In this document: positions 35,955 through 45,475 of the stretch, piece after piece | Position numbering within the stretch: position 1 is the first letter of the stretch | How the letters are laid out: each line of letters begins with the position of its first letter | Assembly (NCBI GenBank): GCA_036265005.1 | Contig: DATAPW010000397.1 | Location: 21,572-85,571 of the forward strand | Source: JAMXLO01 sp036265005 | GTDB lineage: Bacteria; Pseudomonadota; Alphaproteobacteria; Acetobacterales; Acetobacteraceae | Direction: 5' to 3' | Length of the DNA: 64,000 nucleotides | Notes under the pieces: generated by a model | The model's database searches: none | What the model was told of the DNA's origin: nothing | What the model saw: the letters and a program-made list of their open reading frames with translations, nothing else | Translations under genes and position numbers: made by a program

Positions 35955-38105
35955 CGGTTGTCGGCTCAGTGCTTCCAACAACGCGCCGCGAAACGCCGTT
36001 TCGGAAAAGCGCGATGCCACGTAGGCGATCTGCGCTGTGCAGCGCTGGGTCCATAGTGCATCATCGGTCAACAGCCGGCATATCGCATCGGCGAACGCCT
36101 CGGGTTCATCGCAGACCGATACAATTCTCTCCAGGCCCGGCAGCCCTTGCGCGCCGGTCGATGTGGTGACAAGCGGCAGTCCTTCACGCATCGCCTCGAC
36201 AACCTTCAGCTTCACGCCCGCACCGTACTGCAATGGCACCGCAGCGACGCGGGCTGCTCGATAAAACTCTCGCAGCACAACAGCGCTGACATTCGCACTC
36301 ACGCTGATCGCTTCTCCGGCCAAGGCCTGCACGTCCGGCGAGGGATTGGAACCGACGATGGCCAGCCTTGCATCAGGCACGCGTGCGCAGATCAACGGCA
36401 GGACATGACTGGCAAACCACAACACCGCTTCCTGGTTGGGCGGATGCCCGAAGCTGCCCACGAACAGGATCAGTGGTTCCGCGGCCGGCGTACGCAACGT
36501 GGCGAAGTCCGCAAAGCAATACGGCAGCAGGGTGCGCGCAGTGACCTGGGGCTCCAAGGCTATGACTTCGGCGATCTCGGCATCCGAGGGGTACATCACG
36601 ACGTCCACCTGGCGCCAGACGGAGCGCTCCAGTTGCTCCATCCGATCCGCCTCCCGGGCAATCAGGCTGTCGCCGAGCACCTTCGCCTGCGCGCGCATCC
36701 GGCAGAAGTGCAGGTCATGCCCATAATACAGCAGCCGGATGTTCCGGTGCCGCTTCAGGTCGGCAAGGAACGCGGCCGCCACCTGTGGTCGGCTCAACAG
36801 CACATAGTCGATGTCATGGGCATTGTCCGCCAGCCAATGGCTGAACGCATCGCTGTCGCCGCCATAGGCAACCTCGACGCCGATATCCTGCAAGGCCGCC
36901 GTGTATCCCGGGCTGTACCGCAGATTCTGCGGCCAGAACTTCACAACCAGTCCGGCCTGCAGCAGTGCCTGGATACAGCACAACATGGTGCGCGACCCGG
37001 CATCGCGGTCCGGTTCGGGTACATAGTGGTCGATCACCAGGATGATGTCCCGCCTGCGGGCGCGGTCGCGCGCCCGCATGACGTGCGCACCATTCGGCAG
37101 ATGCTCGCGTGACAGGATCGGCTGCCAGCGCTCCTGGAACGTATGCTGGTTGCGGCTCTGGAATGTCTTGATGCCGCTGGTCAGGTCCTTGCCGTGGCTG
37201 ATGCCCTCGAAATGCACGACCTGCGAGCGGGGCTGATAGATGACCTTGTAGCCACGCTCCCGCAAACGGAACGCCAGATCGCTGTCTTCGCAATAGGCTG
37301 GCGCATAGCATGCGTCGAAACCGCCGACCCGGTTGAACAGCGCACGCGGCACCATCAGCGAGGCCGCGGAGCAATAATCCACCTCACGACGGTAGTTGTA
37401 CGCAGGCCGATCGGGATCATCGAGCTTGCCGTAGTTCCAGCCGGAGCCATCGGCCCAGACGATACAGCCGGCCTCCTGCAATCTTCCGTCGGGATACAGC
37501 AGTTTGGAACCAACGGCCCCGACGTCGTCGCACGAGCGGAATACGGCCAGCAGCTGATCAAGCCAGCCCGACAGTACCTGCGTGTCGTTGTTCAGGAACA
37601 GCACGAACTCGCCGTCAGCCACGCGCGCCGCTGCGTTGCAGGACCCGAGGAAACCGAGATTGCGCGGGTTGATGACCAGCCTGATGCCATGAATGCCTGC
37701 GAGGCAAGCGGTTGACGTGCCCGGCGTGGCATCGTCGATGACGATGACCTCGATGGCCGCCTGCGGTCGCTCGTCGGCGATCGACGCCAGGCAGCGCAAC
37801 GTGTAATCGACCTGTCCGTAGGTCGGAATGATGATCGAGACCACGGGGTTGTCGTCGCGCGGAATACGAAGCCGACGCGGATCGACCGAATGGATCAGGC
37901 GGGGCTGCGAGCCGGGCTGGACCGGAGCGGCACGCCGCATGCGTCTGGCGCGCAGCCAGAAGCCGAATTGCCGCGGCAACTGCAATGTCAGCGTCCACCA
38001 GAACAACAGGACGACCCGCCTCGCATTGCCACGGAACCATGGCGCAAGCGAGTGCGACGCGACACGCCTTGATGGCCGATAACCCGGGGCTGCCTGCACG
38101 TTCAT
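35943..38105 (-). CDS. Two-domain glycosyltransferase (GT2 plus GT4-like)
   Basis: 720-residue protein. After a basic N-terminal region, residues about 85-340 form a GT2 domain: VVSIIIPTYGQVDYTLRCL, VIVIDDATPGT, FLNNDTQVLSGW with the metal motif, and AYCEDSDLAFRLRERGYKV. Residues about 355-720 form a GT4-type domain: DHYVPEPDRDAGSRTM near its start, LFVGSFGHPPN and GAGVKLKVVEAM near its end. It has no methyltransferase domain, unlike the gene at 19766, but the design is alike, so both may build parts of the same surface polysaccharide. It is convergent with iolD and stands alone. Confidence 0.88.
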   Translation of the reverse strand: MNVQAAPGYRPSRRVASHSLAPWFRGNARRVVLLFWWTLTLQLPRQFGFWLRARRMRRAAPVQPGSQPRLIHSVDPRRLRIPRDDNPVVSIIIPTYGQVDYTLRCLASIADERPQAAIEVIVIDDATPGTSTACLAGIHGIRLVINPRNLGFLGSCNAAARVADGEFVLFLNNDTQVLSGWLDQLLAVFRSCDDVGAVGSKLLYPDGRLQEAGCIVWADGSGWNYGKLDDPDRPAYNYRREVDYCSAASLMVPRALFNRVGGFDACYAPAYCEDSDLAFRLRERGYKVIYQPRSQVVHFEGISHGKDLTSGIKTFQSRNQHTFQERWQPILSREHLPNGAHVMRARDRARRRDIILVIDHYVPEPDRDAGSRTMLCCIQALLQAGLVVKFWPQNLRYSPGYTAALQDIGVEVAYGGDSDAFSHWLADNAHDIDYVLLSRPQVAAAFLADLKRHRNIRLLYYGHDLHFCRMRAQAKVLGDSLIAREADRMEQLERSVWRQVDVVMYPSDAEIAEVIALEPQVTARTLLPYCFADFATLRTPAAEPLILFVGSFGHPPNQEAVLWFASHVLPLICARVPDARLAIVGSNPSPDVQALAGEAISVSANVSAVVLREFYRAARVAAVPLQYGAGVKLKVVEAMREGLPLVTTSTGAQGLPGLERIVSVCDEPEAFADAICRLLTDDALWTQRCTAQIAYVASRFSETAFRGALLEALSRQPSIA

Positions 38106-38194
38106 CGCATACAGTTACGTGCAAGCAGTTAATAATGTCTTGCCGCGGCGAGGGCCTCGAGTGTGCTCAGGCCGCGATCAGGCCGCGGCCGCCC

Positions 38195-39448
38195 TCACTG
38201 CGCGAAGCGTCGTGCGCTGTACGGCATCGGGTCGATGCCCGGGGGCTGGCCGGTAATCAGCCGCGCGAGCAGCCTGCCACTCGGCGGTCCGCCGCTCATG
38301 CCGAAATGCCCGTGGCCAAATGCGAGATACAAACCGGGGCGGCCGGCAACCGGTCCGAGGATCGGCAGGCTGTCAGGTGTCGAGGGACGGAAGCCCATCC
38401 AGTAGCGCACGTCGGCCGCCTGCAGGTCGGGAAACAGCCGGCGGGCATGGTCAACAAGGATCTTCGCGCGTTGTTCGTTTGGAGGCGCATCGAGGCCGGC
38501 AATTTCCACCGTGCCGGCAACACGCAACCCGTCCTCCATCGGCGTCATGAAGAAGGCGCGGGTTTTGCTGCTGATCGGAATCCGCGGTTGCACGCTGGGC
38601 GAAAACAGCATCGAGTGATACCCGCGCTCGGTCTCCAACGGCACATGCACACCGAGCGGCGTCAGCAATTGGGCGGACCACGCGCCGGCGGCAACGACTA
38701 CATGGTCGGCCGTGCGATTGGCGATGTTGGTCATCACCATCGTGCCGCCGCCCTCGCGTGGGATCAGCTTCATCGCGCGCTCGGCAATGATGTCGCCGCC
38801 GGCCGCACGGAACAGTGCCGCCAGAGAGTGGACGATACGTTGCGGACTCACCGTGTGGCCATTGCCTGGTATGTGCAGCCCGCGCGTGATGTTGCGCGCA
38901 ATGCCCGGAAACATCTGGCGCAGATCGTCGGCGTTCAGCGCCTCGGCGCGAATACCGTGACGGTCGCGGATCTGCTGCTCGATGGCCTCGGTCGGGCTGC
39001 TGTCGTCGCCTTCCCACACATGCACCTGCCCGGAAGGACGGATCAGGTCGTGATACGACGCGTCACCAAGGAGTTCGCGCCAGCAATCCAGCGTTTCGCC
39101 GTGCAGCGCGCGCATCGCATCGGAGATCGCCAGCACACGGGAGAGCCGGCCAGCCTTCACCCATTGCATCAGCCATGGCAGAGCGCGCGGGAAATACGCT
39201 GGCCGCACCGCCAACGGCCCCAGCGGATCGCGCAGCCAGCCGGGCACCTTGCGCAACATGCCGGGCATGGCGATCGGCGTCGCGGTATCCGGGCTGAGCA
39301 TGCCGGCATTGCCGAACGATGCGCCACCGGCAGGACCCAGCGGATCGATCACCACCACGCGCATGCCGGCACGTTGCAGATAGAGCGCAGTCGAAAGCCC
39401 GACCACACCGGCACCGACGACGAGCGCCTGGTGCTGTGCAATCGTCAC
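38195..39448 (-). CDS. FAD-dependent amino-acid/amine oxidoreductase (DadA-like)
   Basis: 417-residue member of the DAO family. The FAD motif LVVGAGVVGLSTALYLQ is at residues 9-25, SFGNAGMLSP near 45 is typical of D-amino-acid dehydrogenase (DadA), and the C-terminal GFRPSTPDSLPILGP and FGHGHFGMSGGP are conserved. Reaction: oxidative deamination or demethylation of an amino acid or secondary amine. Start is GTG at 39448 with GAGGAG upstream, only 6 bases after the ATPase stop, so it belongs to the transporter operon. In the present setting it could oxidise an amine set free by the dimethylformamidase-like hydrolase. Confidence 0.9.
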   Translation of the reverse strand: MTIAQHQALVVGAGVVGLSTALYLQRAGMRVVVIDPLGPAGGASFGNAGMLSPDTATPIAMPGMLRKVPGWLRDPLGPLAVRPAYFPRALPWLMQWVKAGRLSRVLAISDAMRALHGETLDCWRELLGDASYHDLIRPSGQVHVWEGDDSSPTEAIEQQIRDRHGIRAEALNADDLRQMFPGIARNITRGLHIPGNGHTVSPQRIVHSLAALFRAAGGDIIAERAMKLIPREGGGTMVMTNIANRTADHVVVAAGAWSAQLLTPLGVHVPLETERGYHSMLFSPSVQPRIPISSKTRAFFMTPMEDGLRVAGTVEIAGLDAPPNEQRAKILVDHARRLFPDLQAADVRYWMGFRPSTPDSLPILGPVAGRPGLYLAFGHGHFGMSGGPPSGRLLARLITGQPPGIDPMPYSARRFAQ

Positions 39449-39454
39449 GCGCGC

Positions 39455-40534
39455 CTACTCCTCACTGGGTACGCGCGCCGCGCGGCGCGGGTCGATCTCC
39501 AGCCACACGGCATCGCCGGTATCGTACACCGTCTGCGGCGAGGCGCTGACGCGCAGCCGCAGATCGGCCTCCGCCGGCCGCACCACGTATTCCCAGTATT
39601 CGCCGAGATATGCCCGTTCCGCGATGCGGCCTTCAACCCACCAACCACCGTTGCGATCCGCCGGCGCAGTGCGATGGATCGCGATGGTCTGTGGCCGAAC
39701 CGAGTAACTGACCGGTCCGTTCACGCCATCCGCATCCGGCGCGAGGGCGGCGGGCACGCTGAATCCGGGAAATCCGATCAACCCGCCATTCACCGTGCCG
39801 TCGAGGAAATTGGTCCGCCCGATGAACCCGGCGACAAACCGCGTCTTCGGTCGGTTGTACAGCGACACCGGGTCATCGACCTGCTCGATGCGGCCATGGT
39901 TCATCACCACGATACGGTCGGAGGTGACCATCGCCTCGGACTGGTCATGCGTCACATAGACCGTGGTGATGCGGAATGCGTCGTGCAGGCGGCGGATTTC
40001 CGAACGCATCTCCTCACGCAGGTTGGCGTCCAGGTTGGACAGCGGTTCATCGAGCAGCAGCACTTCGGGCTCGATCACGATGGCACGAGCCAATGCGACG
40101 CGCTGCTGCTGGCCACCCGACAACTCGGCTGGATAACGGTCCTTCAGATGGCGCAATTGCACCACATCGAGGATGCGATCGAGCCGCGTGTTCAGTTGGT
40201 CGGCCGGCAACTTGCGCAATTTCAGGCCGAACGCGACGTTCTGGGCCACCGTCATGTTGGGCCAGATCGCGTAGCTCTGGAAAATCATCGACATGCCGCG
40301 CTTTTCCGGCGCGACCACGCGGTTGGGCGCCGACAGCATTGCGCCATTCATCTCGATGCTGCCCGTGGTCGGGCTGATAAAGCCGGCGATCATCCGCAAG
40401 GTCGTCGTCTTGCCGCAACCCGATGGTCCGAGCAGCGAGACGAATTCACCCTCCTGCAAGGTCAGGCTGACATTCTGCACCGCCGGCACAGTGCCAAAAC
40501 TCTTGCCCAGGTCGTTCAGTATCAGTTTGCTCAT
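39455..40534 (-). CDS. ABC importer ATPase (Fe3+/polyamine/phosphonate-type)
   Basis: 359-residue ATPase. Walker A GPSGCGKTT is at residues 37-45, the Q-loop is in MIFQSYAIWPNMT, the signature is LSGGQQQRVALARA, Walker B is VLLLDEPLSNLD, and the C-terminal about 110 residues form the TOBE-type regulatory domain. Its class (FbpC/PotA) pairs with permeases of the fused FbpB kind, as here. Its start overlaps the permease stop by ATGA. It energises uptake for the four binding proteins encoded upstream. Confidence 0.93.
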   Translation of the reverse strand: MSKLILNDLGKSFGTVPAVQNVSLTLQEGEFVSLLGPSGCGKTTTLRMIAGFISPTTGSIEMNGAMLSAPNRVVAPEKRGMSMIFQSYAIWPNMTVAQNVAFGLKLRKLPADQLNTRLDRILDVVQLRHLKDRYPAELSGGQQQRVALARAIVIEPEVLLLDEPLSNLDANLREEMRSEIRRLHDAFRITTVYVTHDQSEAMVTSDRIVVMNHGRIEQVDDPVSLYNRPKTRFVAGFIGRTNFLDGTVNGGLIGFPGFSVPAALAPDADGVNGPVSYSVRPQTIAIHRTAPADRNGGWWVEGRIAERAYLGEYWEYVVRPAEADLRLRVSASPQTVYDTGDAVWLEIDPRRAARVPSEE

Positions 40535-42261
40535 CCGCGCTCCCGCCGCAGCATGAAATCACGCCCCAGCAGGCTGGAGGCAAGTCCGACGATGATAAGC
40601 GTCGATGCCAGCAGAAGAAAGCCGAGTGCGGCGAGACTCTCGAAGTTTCCTTCCTCGCTCATGTCCATCAGCATCACCGACATGGTGCGCGTCTTCGGAC
40701 CATACAGGAACATCGCAGTGGACAGTTCGCGGGTCGCCGGGATGAACACCAGCAGCCAGGCGCCGATCAGGCTGCGCTTCATCAACGGCGCGAGCACGCG
40801 GCGAATCGCCAGGAGGCGGCCACCGCCGAGGATGCGCACCGCCTCTTCCATTTCCGGATTGATGCTGCGAATGGCGGCGTCGGCGTTGGCGTAGCCGATC
40901 GGCAGGAAACGCGTGGCGAACGCCAGGATCAGGATCGTGGCGGTGCCGTACAGCGCCAGCGGCGGCGGCGCGTATGCGGCATAGAACGCGATCGCCAGCA
41001 CGATGCCCGGCACGACGAACGGTGCCATGGCGACAAAGCTCAGCACGCCGGCCCACGGCAACAGGCGCCGGCTGACGATGTAGGCAATGGCGAGTGCCAA
41101 TGTGATGGCGATGCAGGCCGCGGCGGCGGCATAGGTGAAGCTGTTGACCACCGATTGCGCAGCGGTCTCGTGCTGGAACAGCAGGTAGTAGAAATTGTGC
41201 AGCGTGAGATTGTCGAGGCTGAGTCCACGCCCCCAGGCCTTCGACAGCGCCGCCTGCGCCAGCACGACATAGGGCAGCAGCACGGACAACGACAGCACCA
41301 GCATCGTATAGCCCAGCATCACCCAGCGCCACGGCCCAAGCGACGTGATCCGGCGCTCGCCGCCCTTGCCGGTCAGCGCCACGAAGCCGCGCCGGTGCAC
41401 CAGCAGGCGCTGCACGCCGAACAGCGCCACGGTGATCAGCAGCAGCGGAACCGCGTAGGCCGCCGCCACCTCGGCGCGGATCGGCTGGCTGAAGAACTGC
41501 AGCAACTGCGTCGTCACCACGTTGAACCGCGCCGGGATGGCGATCAGCGCCGGCGTGCCGAACAATGCGATGGCTTCCAGGAATGTGACGATGGCGCCGC
41601 CGAGGATCGCCGGCAGGATCATCGGCAGCGTGATCCGCAGCGTGGTTCGCATGATTCCAGCCCCAAGGATGTTGGCGGCATCCTCCATCTCCGACGAGAC
41701 GACATCCAGTGCTGCGCTGGTGAATATGAACAGGTAGGGGAACGAGTAGAGCGCGATGTTGAACGTGAGACCTGCAAACGAATAGATGTTGAACAGGCCT
41801 TCCTGCGCCCCGGTCACTGCCATCCATACCCGGTTGAGCCAGCCGGAGTTCGGGCCGGCCAGCAGGATCCAGGCGATCGATCCCAGATAGGGCGGCGTCA
41901 CGAACGCACCCAGCACCAGCAGACGGATCGCCCCCTTGCACGGCATATCGGTGCGCGATACCGCCCAGGCGATGGGCACGGCAAACAGCAGGCACAGCAC
42001 GGTGACCCAGAAGCCGAGTTGCAGGGAATTCCACGTCGCCGTGAGGTAGCGCGGGCGCGAATAGGCAGTGACGTAGTTCAACAGCGTGAACGCACCGGTA
42101 TCGGTGTCCTGCAGGCTGAGCTGTACCAGGCGGAACAGCGGGTTCACCACCAGGAAGATCAATGCCGCGGCCAGCACGACCCACAGGATCATCAGCGGAT
42201 CGAAGGTGCGCCGGCGCATTGCGACGACAGGCACGGAATGGCTCAGTTCGGCTTGGCTCAC
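40531..42261 (-). CDS. ABC importer permease, fused two-domain (FbpB type)
   Basis: 576-residue membrane protein made of two repeated permease modules, each with about six helices: first module around SRTDMPCKGAIRLLVLGAFVTPPYLGS, second around PFVVPGIVLAIAFYAAYAPP. EAA-like loops occur near SSEMEDAANILGAG and NPEMEEAVRILGGG. This duplication is usual in FbpB iron transporters and in some transporters for organic ligands. Start is GTG at 42261 with GAGGAA upstream. It is the only permease of the locus, so it must serve all four binding proteins. Confidence 0.92.
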   Translation of the reverse strand: MSQAELSHSVPVVAMRRRTFDPLMILWVVLAAALIFLVVNPLFRLVQLSLQDTDTGAFTLLNYVTAYSRPRYLTATWNSLQLGFWVTVLCLLFAVPIAWAVSRTDMPCKGAIRLLVLGAFVTPPYLGSIAWILLAGPNSGWLNRVWMAVTGAQEGLFNIYSFAGLTFNIALYSFPYLFIFTSAALDVVSSEMEDAANILGAGIMRTTLRITLPMILPAILGGAIVTFLEAIALFGTPALIAIPARFNVVTTQLLQFFSQPIRAEVAAAYAVPLLLITVALFGVQRLLVHRRGFVALTGKGGERRITSLGPWRWVMLGYTMLVLSLSVLLPYVVLAQAALSKAWGRGLSLDNLTLHNFYYLLFQHETAAQSVVNSFTYAAAAACIAITLALAIAYIVSRRLLPWAGVLSFVAMAPFVVPGIVLAIAFYAAYAPPPLALYGTATILILAFATRFLPIGYANADAAIRSINPEMEEAVRILGGGRLLAIRRVLAPLMKRSLIGAWLLVFIPATRELSTAMFLYGPKTRTMSVMLMDMSEEGNFESLAALGFLLLASTLIIVGLASSLLGRDFMLRRERG

Positions 42262-42280
42262 CTGCGATTCCTCGCGCGCG

Positions 42281-43321
42281 TCAACTGAATGTATCGCGCC
42301 ATTGTTCGATCACTTCGGGCACGCCCTTGCCGATCTCTTCGGTGGTCAGGCGCAGCAGCTTCACCTCGGAGAGCGGCTTTGCTCCCGCCTTGGCGGGCAC
42401 ATCGTCACGCACCGGGGTCTGGAAGTTGTCCGCCATGACCTGCGCGCACTCGCGGCTGAGCAGCCAGTTCATGAACAGCCGGCCGGCATTCGGGTGCGGC
42501 GCGTTCGCCAGCACGCCGGACGGACCGATGCACAGCATCGACCCGTCGGTCGGATACTGTATCGCCATCGGATTGCCTTTCGATGCCGTCAGCAATGCGG
42601 TCGCAAGCGGCCCCAGACCGGTGACGCACTCGCCGGCGTTCAGCAAGGTGATCGGATCGTTGCCGGAGCGGCCGATCCGCGGGTTGTTCTTGGCCAGCTT
42701 CTCGAAGTAGCTCCAGCCATAGAGCTTGCGCATCTGCACGGTCCAGACGCCGACATAGCCGCTGAACGCCGGATGTCCGAAAGCCACCTTGCCCTTCCAC
42801 TTCGGGTCCAGCAGGTCGGGCCAATTCTTCGGCGCGTCCTCCGGCAGAACGTTCTTCGTGCTGTAGATGATCATCATCAATGTGGAGTGGTTCGGGTACC
42901 AATAGCCGTCCTGCCCCAGCCCCTTGAACGCCGTCGCCAGCGCGGCCGCATTGTCCGGCGTGTAGTTCGCCAGCGCCTTCTTCTGCATCAGCGCCGGCAT
43001 GTGCGAGATATCGGTGGTGCTGAACACGTCGCACTGCGGCGCGTTGTTCTTCAGGTCCTGCGTCAGGCGTTCATAGGCCACCTGACCAGTGGTGCGGATC
43101 ACCGCGACCTTCACGCCCGGATACTGCGCGGTGAACGCGCGTCCCATCAGTTCGGCCGTTTCGCCGTCAACCTGGGCGACGTACCAGGTGAGCGTGCCTT
43201 CCTGGCGCGCCGCCGCTTCCAGCGCCGCGGTATCCGCCCGCACCGCGCGCGGCAACAATGCCGCTGCGCCAAGAGCAGCAACGCCCGAAGCGGCAAGCCG
43301 GCGCGTGATCGATTTGGACAT
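42281..43321 (-). CDS. Solute-binding protein, tandem paralogue 1
   Basis: 346-residue periplasmic binding protein of the SBP_bac_6/iron-type family with a Tat-like leader (ITRRLAASGVAALG). The mature start EGTLTWYVAQVDGETAE, VIRTTGQVAY, APQCDVFSTTD, LLDPKWKGKVA, NAGECVTG and KGVPEVIEQWRDTF are shared with the three genes upstream. A GTG 24 bases earlier could extend it by eight residues. It lies closest to the permease gene (19 bases) and ends the run of four. Substrate unknown. Confidence 0.92.
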   Translation of the reverse strand: MSKSITRRLAASGVAALGAAALLPRAVRADTAALEAAARQEGTLTWYVAQVDGETAELMGRAFTAQYPGVKVAVIRTTGQVAYERLTQDLKNNAPQCDVFSTTDISHMPALMQKKALANYTPDNAAALATAFKGLGQDGYWYPNHSTLMMIIYSTKNVLPEDAPKNWPDLLDPKWKGKVAFGHPAFSGYVGVWTVQMRKLYGWSYFEKLAKNNPRIGRSGNDPITLLNAGECVTGLGPLATALLTASKGNPMAIQYPTDGSMLCIGPSGVLANAPHPNAGRLFMNWLLSRECAQVMADNFQTPVRDDVPAKAGAKPLSEVKLLRLTTEEIGKGVPEVIEQWRDTFS

Positions 43322-43384
43322 CAGGCCCTGGTTCCTCCCGGACACGCTGTTATGCCGAGCCGAGGCTGGATTGGCCAGCCCCGG

Positions 43385-44425
43385 TCAGCTTCCGAACGTA
43401 TCGCGCCACGCCTCGATCACTTCGGGCACGCCCTTGCGAATCTCGGCAACGCTGAGATCGATCACCGGGATCTGGTCCACCGGCTTGCGGTCCGGCTTCG
43501 GCGACAGGCCGACGCGCAGCGGCTCGCTGCCGCGCTCGACCGAGAGCTGCGAATAGCTGTCGCTCAGCATCCATTCCAGGAACAGTCGCGCCGCATTGGG
43601 ATGCGGCGCGCTGGCCGGTATGGCCGATGGCGTGACGCAGATGCTGCTGCCGTCGCTCGGATAGGCGATGCCGATCGGATTGCCCTTCTCGATCGCAGGA
43701 AATGCGTTGAGCGCCGGCCCGGGTCCCACCTTGCACTCGCCGGCGTTGAGCAAGGTGATGGGGTCGCCGAACGAACGGCCGATGCGCGGATTGTTCTTCG
43801 CCAGCTTCTCGAAATACTCCCAGCCGTACAGCTTGCGCAGCCCCACCGCCCAGACGCCGGCACAACCGCTGAATGCCGGATGCGGCAGCGCGACCTGGCC
43901 CTTCCATTTCGGATCCAGCAGATCGGGCCAGCTTCGCGGTGCCTCCTCGGCGCGCACCTTCTCGGTGTTGTAGATCAGGAAATGGTTGGTGGCGCCGGTG
44001 ATGTAGTCGTAGCCGTCATCCGACAATCGCCTGAACTGCGGCAGCAGGCCGGCCGCGTTCTCCGGCACGTAATGCGCCAGTGCGTTGCGCTCCTTCAGCA
44101 CCGGCATGTGCGAGATGTCGGTGGTGCTGAACACGTCGCACTGCGGCGCGTTGTTCTTGAGGTCGAGCAGCAGCCGCTGGTAGGCGACCTGCCCGGTGGT
44201 GCGGATCACCGCGACGCTGATGCCGGGATACTGCCTGGTGAATGTGCGGCCGAGTGTCTCGGCGGATTCCGCATCGACCTGGGCGATATACCAGGTCAGC
44301 GTGCCCTCCTTGCGCGCCGCCGCCTCGAGCACTGCGAGATCGGCCCGGGCATTGTGCGGCAGCAGCGCGGCTGCACCGGCCACCGCCAGGCCGGTTGCGA
44401 CACCCCGGCGCGTCATCATGGACAT
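43385..44425 (-). CDS. Solute-binding protein, tandem paralogue 2
   Basis: 346 residues, Tat-like leader (MMTRRGVATGLAVAG). It shares with its neighbours EGTLTWYIAQVD, VIRTTGQVAY, APQCDVFSTTD, LLDPKWKGQVA, NPRIGRS and KGVPEVIEAWRDTFGS. Differences are concentrated in the lobes that should contact ligand: for example RRLSDDGYDYITGATNH, and PSDGSSICVTPSA. The start is placed at 44425 because a GGGAG lies 10 bases upstream in the stop region of paralogue 3, and because that gives the family length. Confidence 0.92.
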   Translation of the reverse strand: MSMMTRRGVATGLAVAGAAALLPHNARADLAVLEAAARKEGTLTWYIAQVDAESAETLGRTFTRQYPGISVAVIRTTGQVAYQRLLLDLKNNAPQCDVFSTTDISHMPVLKERNALAHYVPENAAGLLPQFRRLSDDGYDYITGATNHFLIYNTEKVRAEEAPRSWPDLLDPKWKGQVALPHPAFSGCAGVWAVGLRKLYGWEYFEKLAKNNPRIGRSFGDPITLLNAGECKVGPGPALNAFPAIEKGNPIGIAYPSDGSSICVTPSAIPASAPHPNAARLFLEWMLSDSYSQLSVERGSEPLRVGLSPKPDRKPVDQIPVIDLSVAEIRKGVPEVIEAWRDTFGS

Positions 44426-44430
44426 CGGTG

Positions 44431-45471
44431 TCAGCTCCCGAACGTGTCGCGCCATTGCTCGATGACCTCTGGCACGCCCTTGGCGATCTCGGCGATCGAA
44501 AGCTGCATCAGCGGCACCTCGTCCATCGGCTTCTGTCCGGAGGTCAGCGTCAGGCCGGGATGCACCGGATCGCCGTGGTTGGCGACCGACAATTTGGAAA
44601 AATCGTCGCTCAACAGCCATTCCATGAACAGCCGCGCCGCATTCGGGTGCGGTGCATTCGCCATCACCGCAGACGGCCCGACGCACAGCGTGGCGCCATC
44701 CGCCGGATAGACCGGCTGGATCGGATTGCCCTTGTCGACATTCTGGAATGCCGTGCTGGTCGGCGCGGGACCGACCAGGCATTCGCCGGCGTTGATCAAG
44801 GTGAGCGGATCGTTGCCCGACCGTCCGATGCGCGGATTGTTCTTGGCCAGCTTCTCGAAGTAGTCCCACCCATAGGTTTTTCGAAGTGCCAGCACCCAGA
44901 TGCCGGTGCAGCCGGAAAACGCCGGATGGCCGGTCGCCACCCTGCCCTTCCATTTCGGATCCAACAGGTCTGTCCACGATTTCGGCGCATCGGCCTGCGT
45001 GACATTTTGCTTATGGTAGACCAGCAGATGCGACGTGGCAGAGGCGGGGTAGTACAGCCCGGGATCCGCCAGGTTGGCAAACGCCGGCAGCAAAGTGGCC
45101 GCACCCTGCGGCGTGAATTCCGCCAATGCCTTGCGCTGCTTCAGCGCAGGGTATTGCGCAATGTCGGTGGAGCTGAACACGTCGCATTGCGGTGCGTTGT
45201 TCTTCAGGTCCTGCAGCAAGCGTTCGTAGGCGACCTGGCCGGTGGTGCGGATCACTGCCACCTTGATGCCGGGATATTTCTCGCTGAATGCACGGCCCAT
45301 GCGTTCGGCGGTCTCGGTGTCCACCTGCGCGATGTACCATGTCAGCGTGCCTTCCTGCCTTGCCGCAGCTTGCATTGCTGCCAGATCGGCACGCGCCGGT
45401 CGTGGCATCAACGCGGTGGCACCGATGGCTGCCACGCCCGCTGTGAAAAACCGCCGCGTAATGATATGCAT
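44431..45471 (-). CDS. Solute-binding protein, tandem paralogue 3
   Basis: 346 residues, Tat-like leader (IITRRFFTAGVAAIG). Shared motifs: EGTLTWYIAQVDTETAE, VIRTTGQVAYERLLQDL, DVFSSTD, LLDPKWKGRVA, GGTTS-like pocket replaced by YYPASATSHLL, NPRIGRSGNDPLT and KGVPEVIEQWRDTFGS. It ends 5 bases before the start of paralogue 2, and its own start at 45471 has GGGAGC just upstream. The uniform length and spacing show recent duplication followed by divergence. Confidence 0.92.
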   Translation of the reverse strand: MHIITRRFFTAGVAAIGATALMPRPARADLAAMQAAARQEGTLTWYIAQVDTETAERMGRAFSEKYPGIKVAVIRTTGQVAYERLLQDLKNNAPQCDVFSSTDIAQYPALKQRKALAEFTPQGAATLLPAFANLADPGLYYPASATSHLLVYHKQNVTQADAPKSWTDLLDPKWKGRVATGHPAFSGCTGIWVLALRKTYGWDYFEKLAKNNPRIGRSGNDPLTLINAGECLVGPAPTSTAFQNVDKGNPIQPVYPADGATLCVGPSAVMANAPHPNAARLFMEWLLSDDFSKLSVANHGDPVHPGLTLTSGQKPMDEVPLMQLSIAEIAKGVPEVIEQWRDTFGS

Positions 45472-45475
45472 AAGA

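Noticed and set aside
37985..40894. 969-codon open frame on the plus strand
   Set aside because: It is antisense to the glycosyltransferase, DadA-like, ATPase and permease genes, all of which have clear motifs; the frame is a high-GC artefact.
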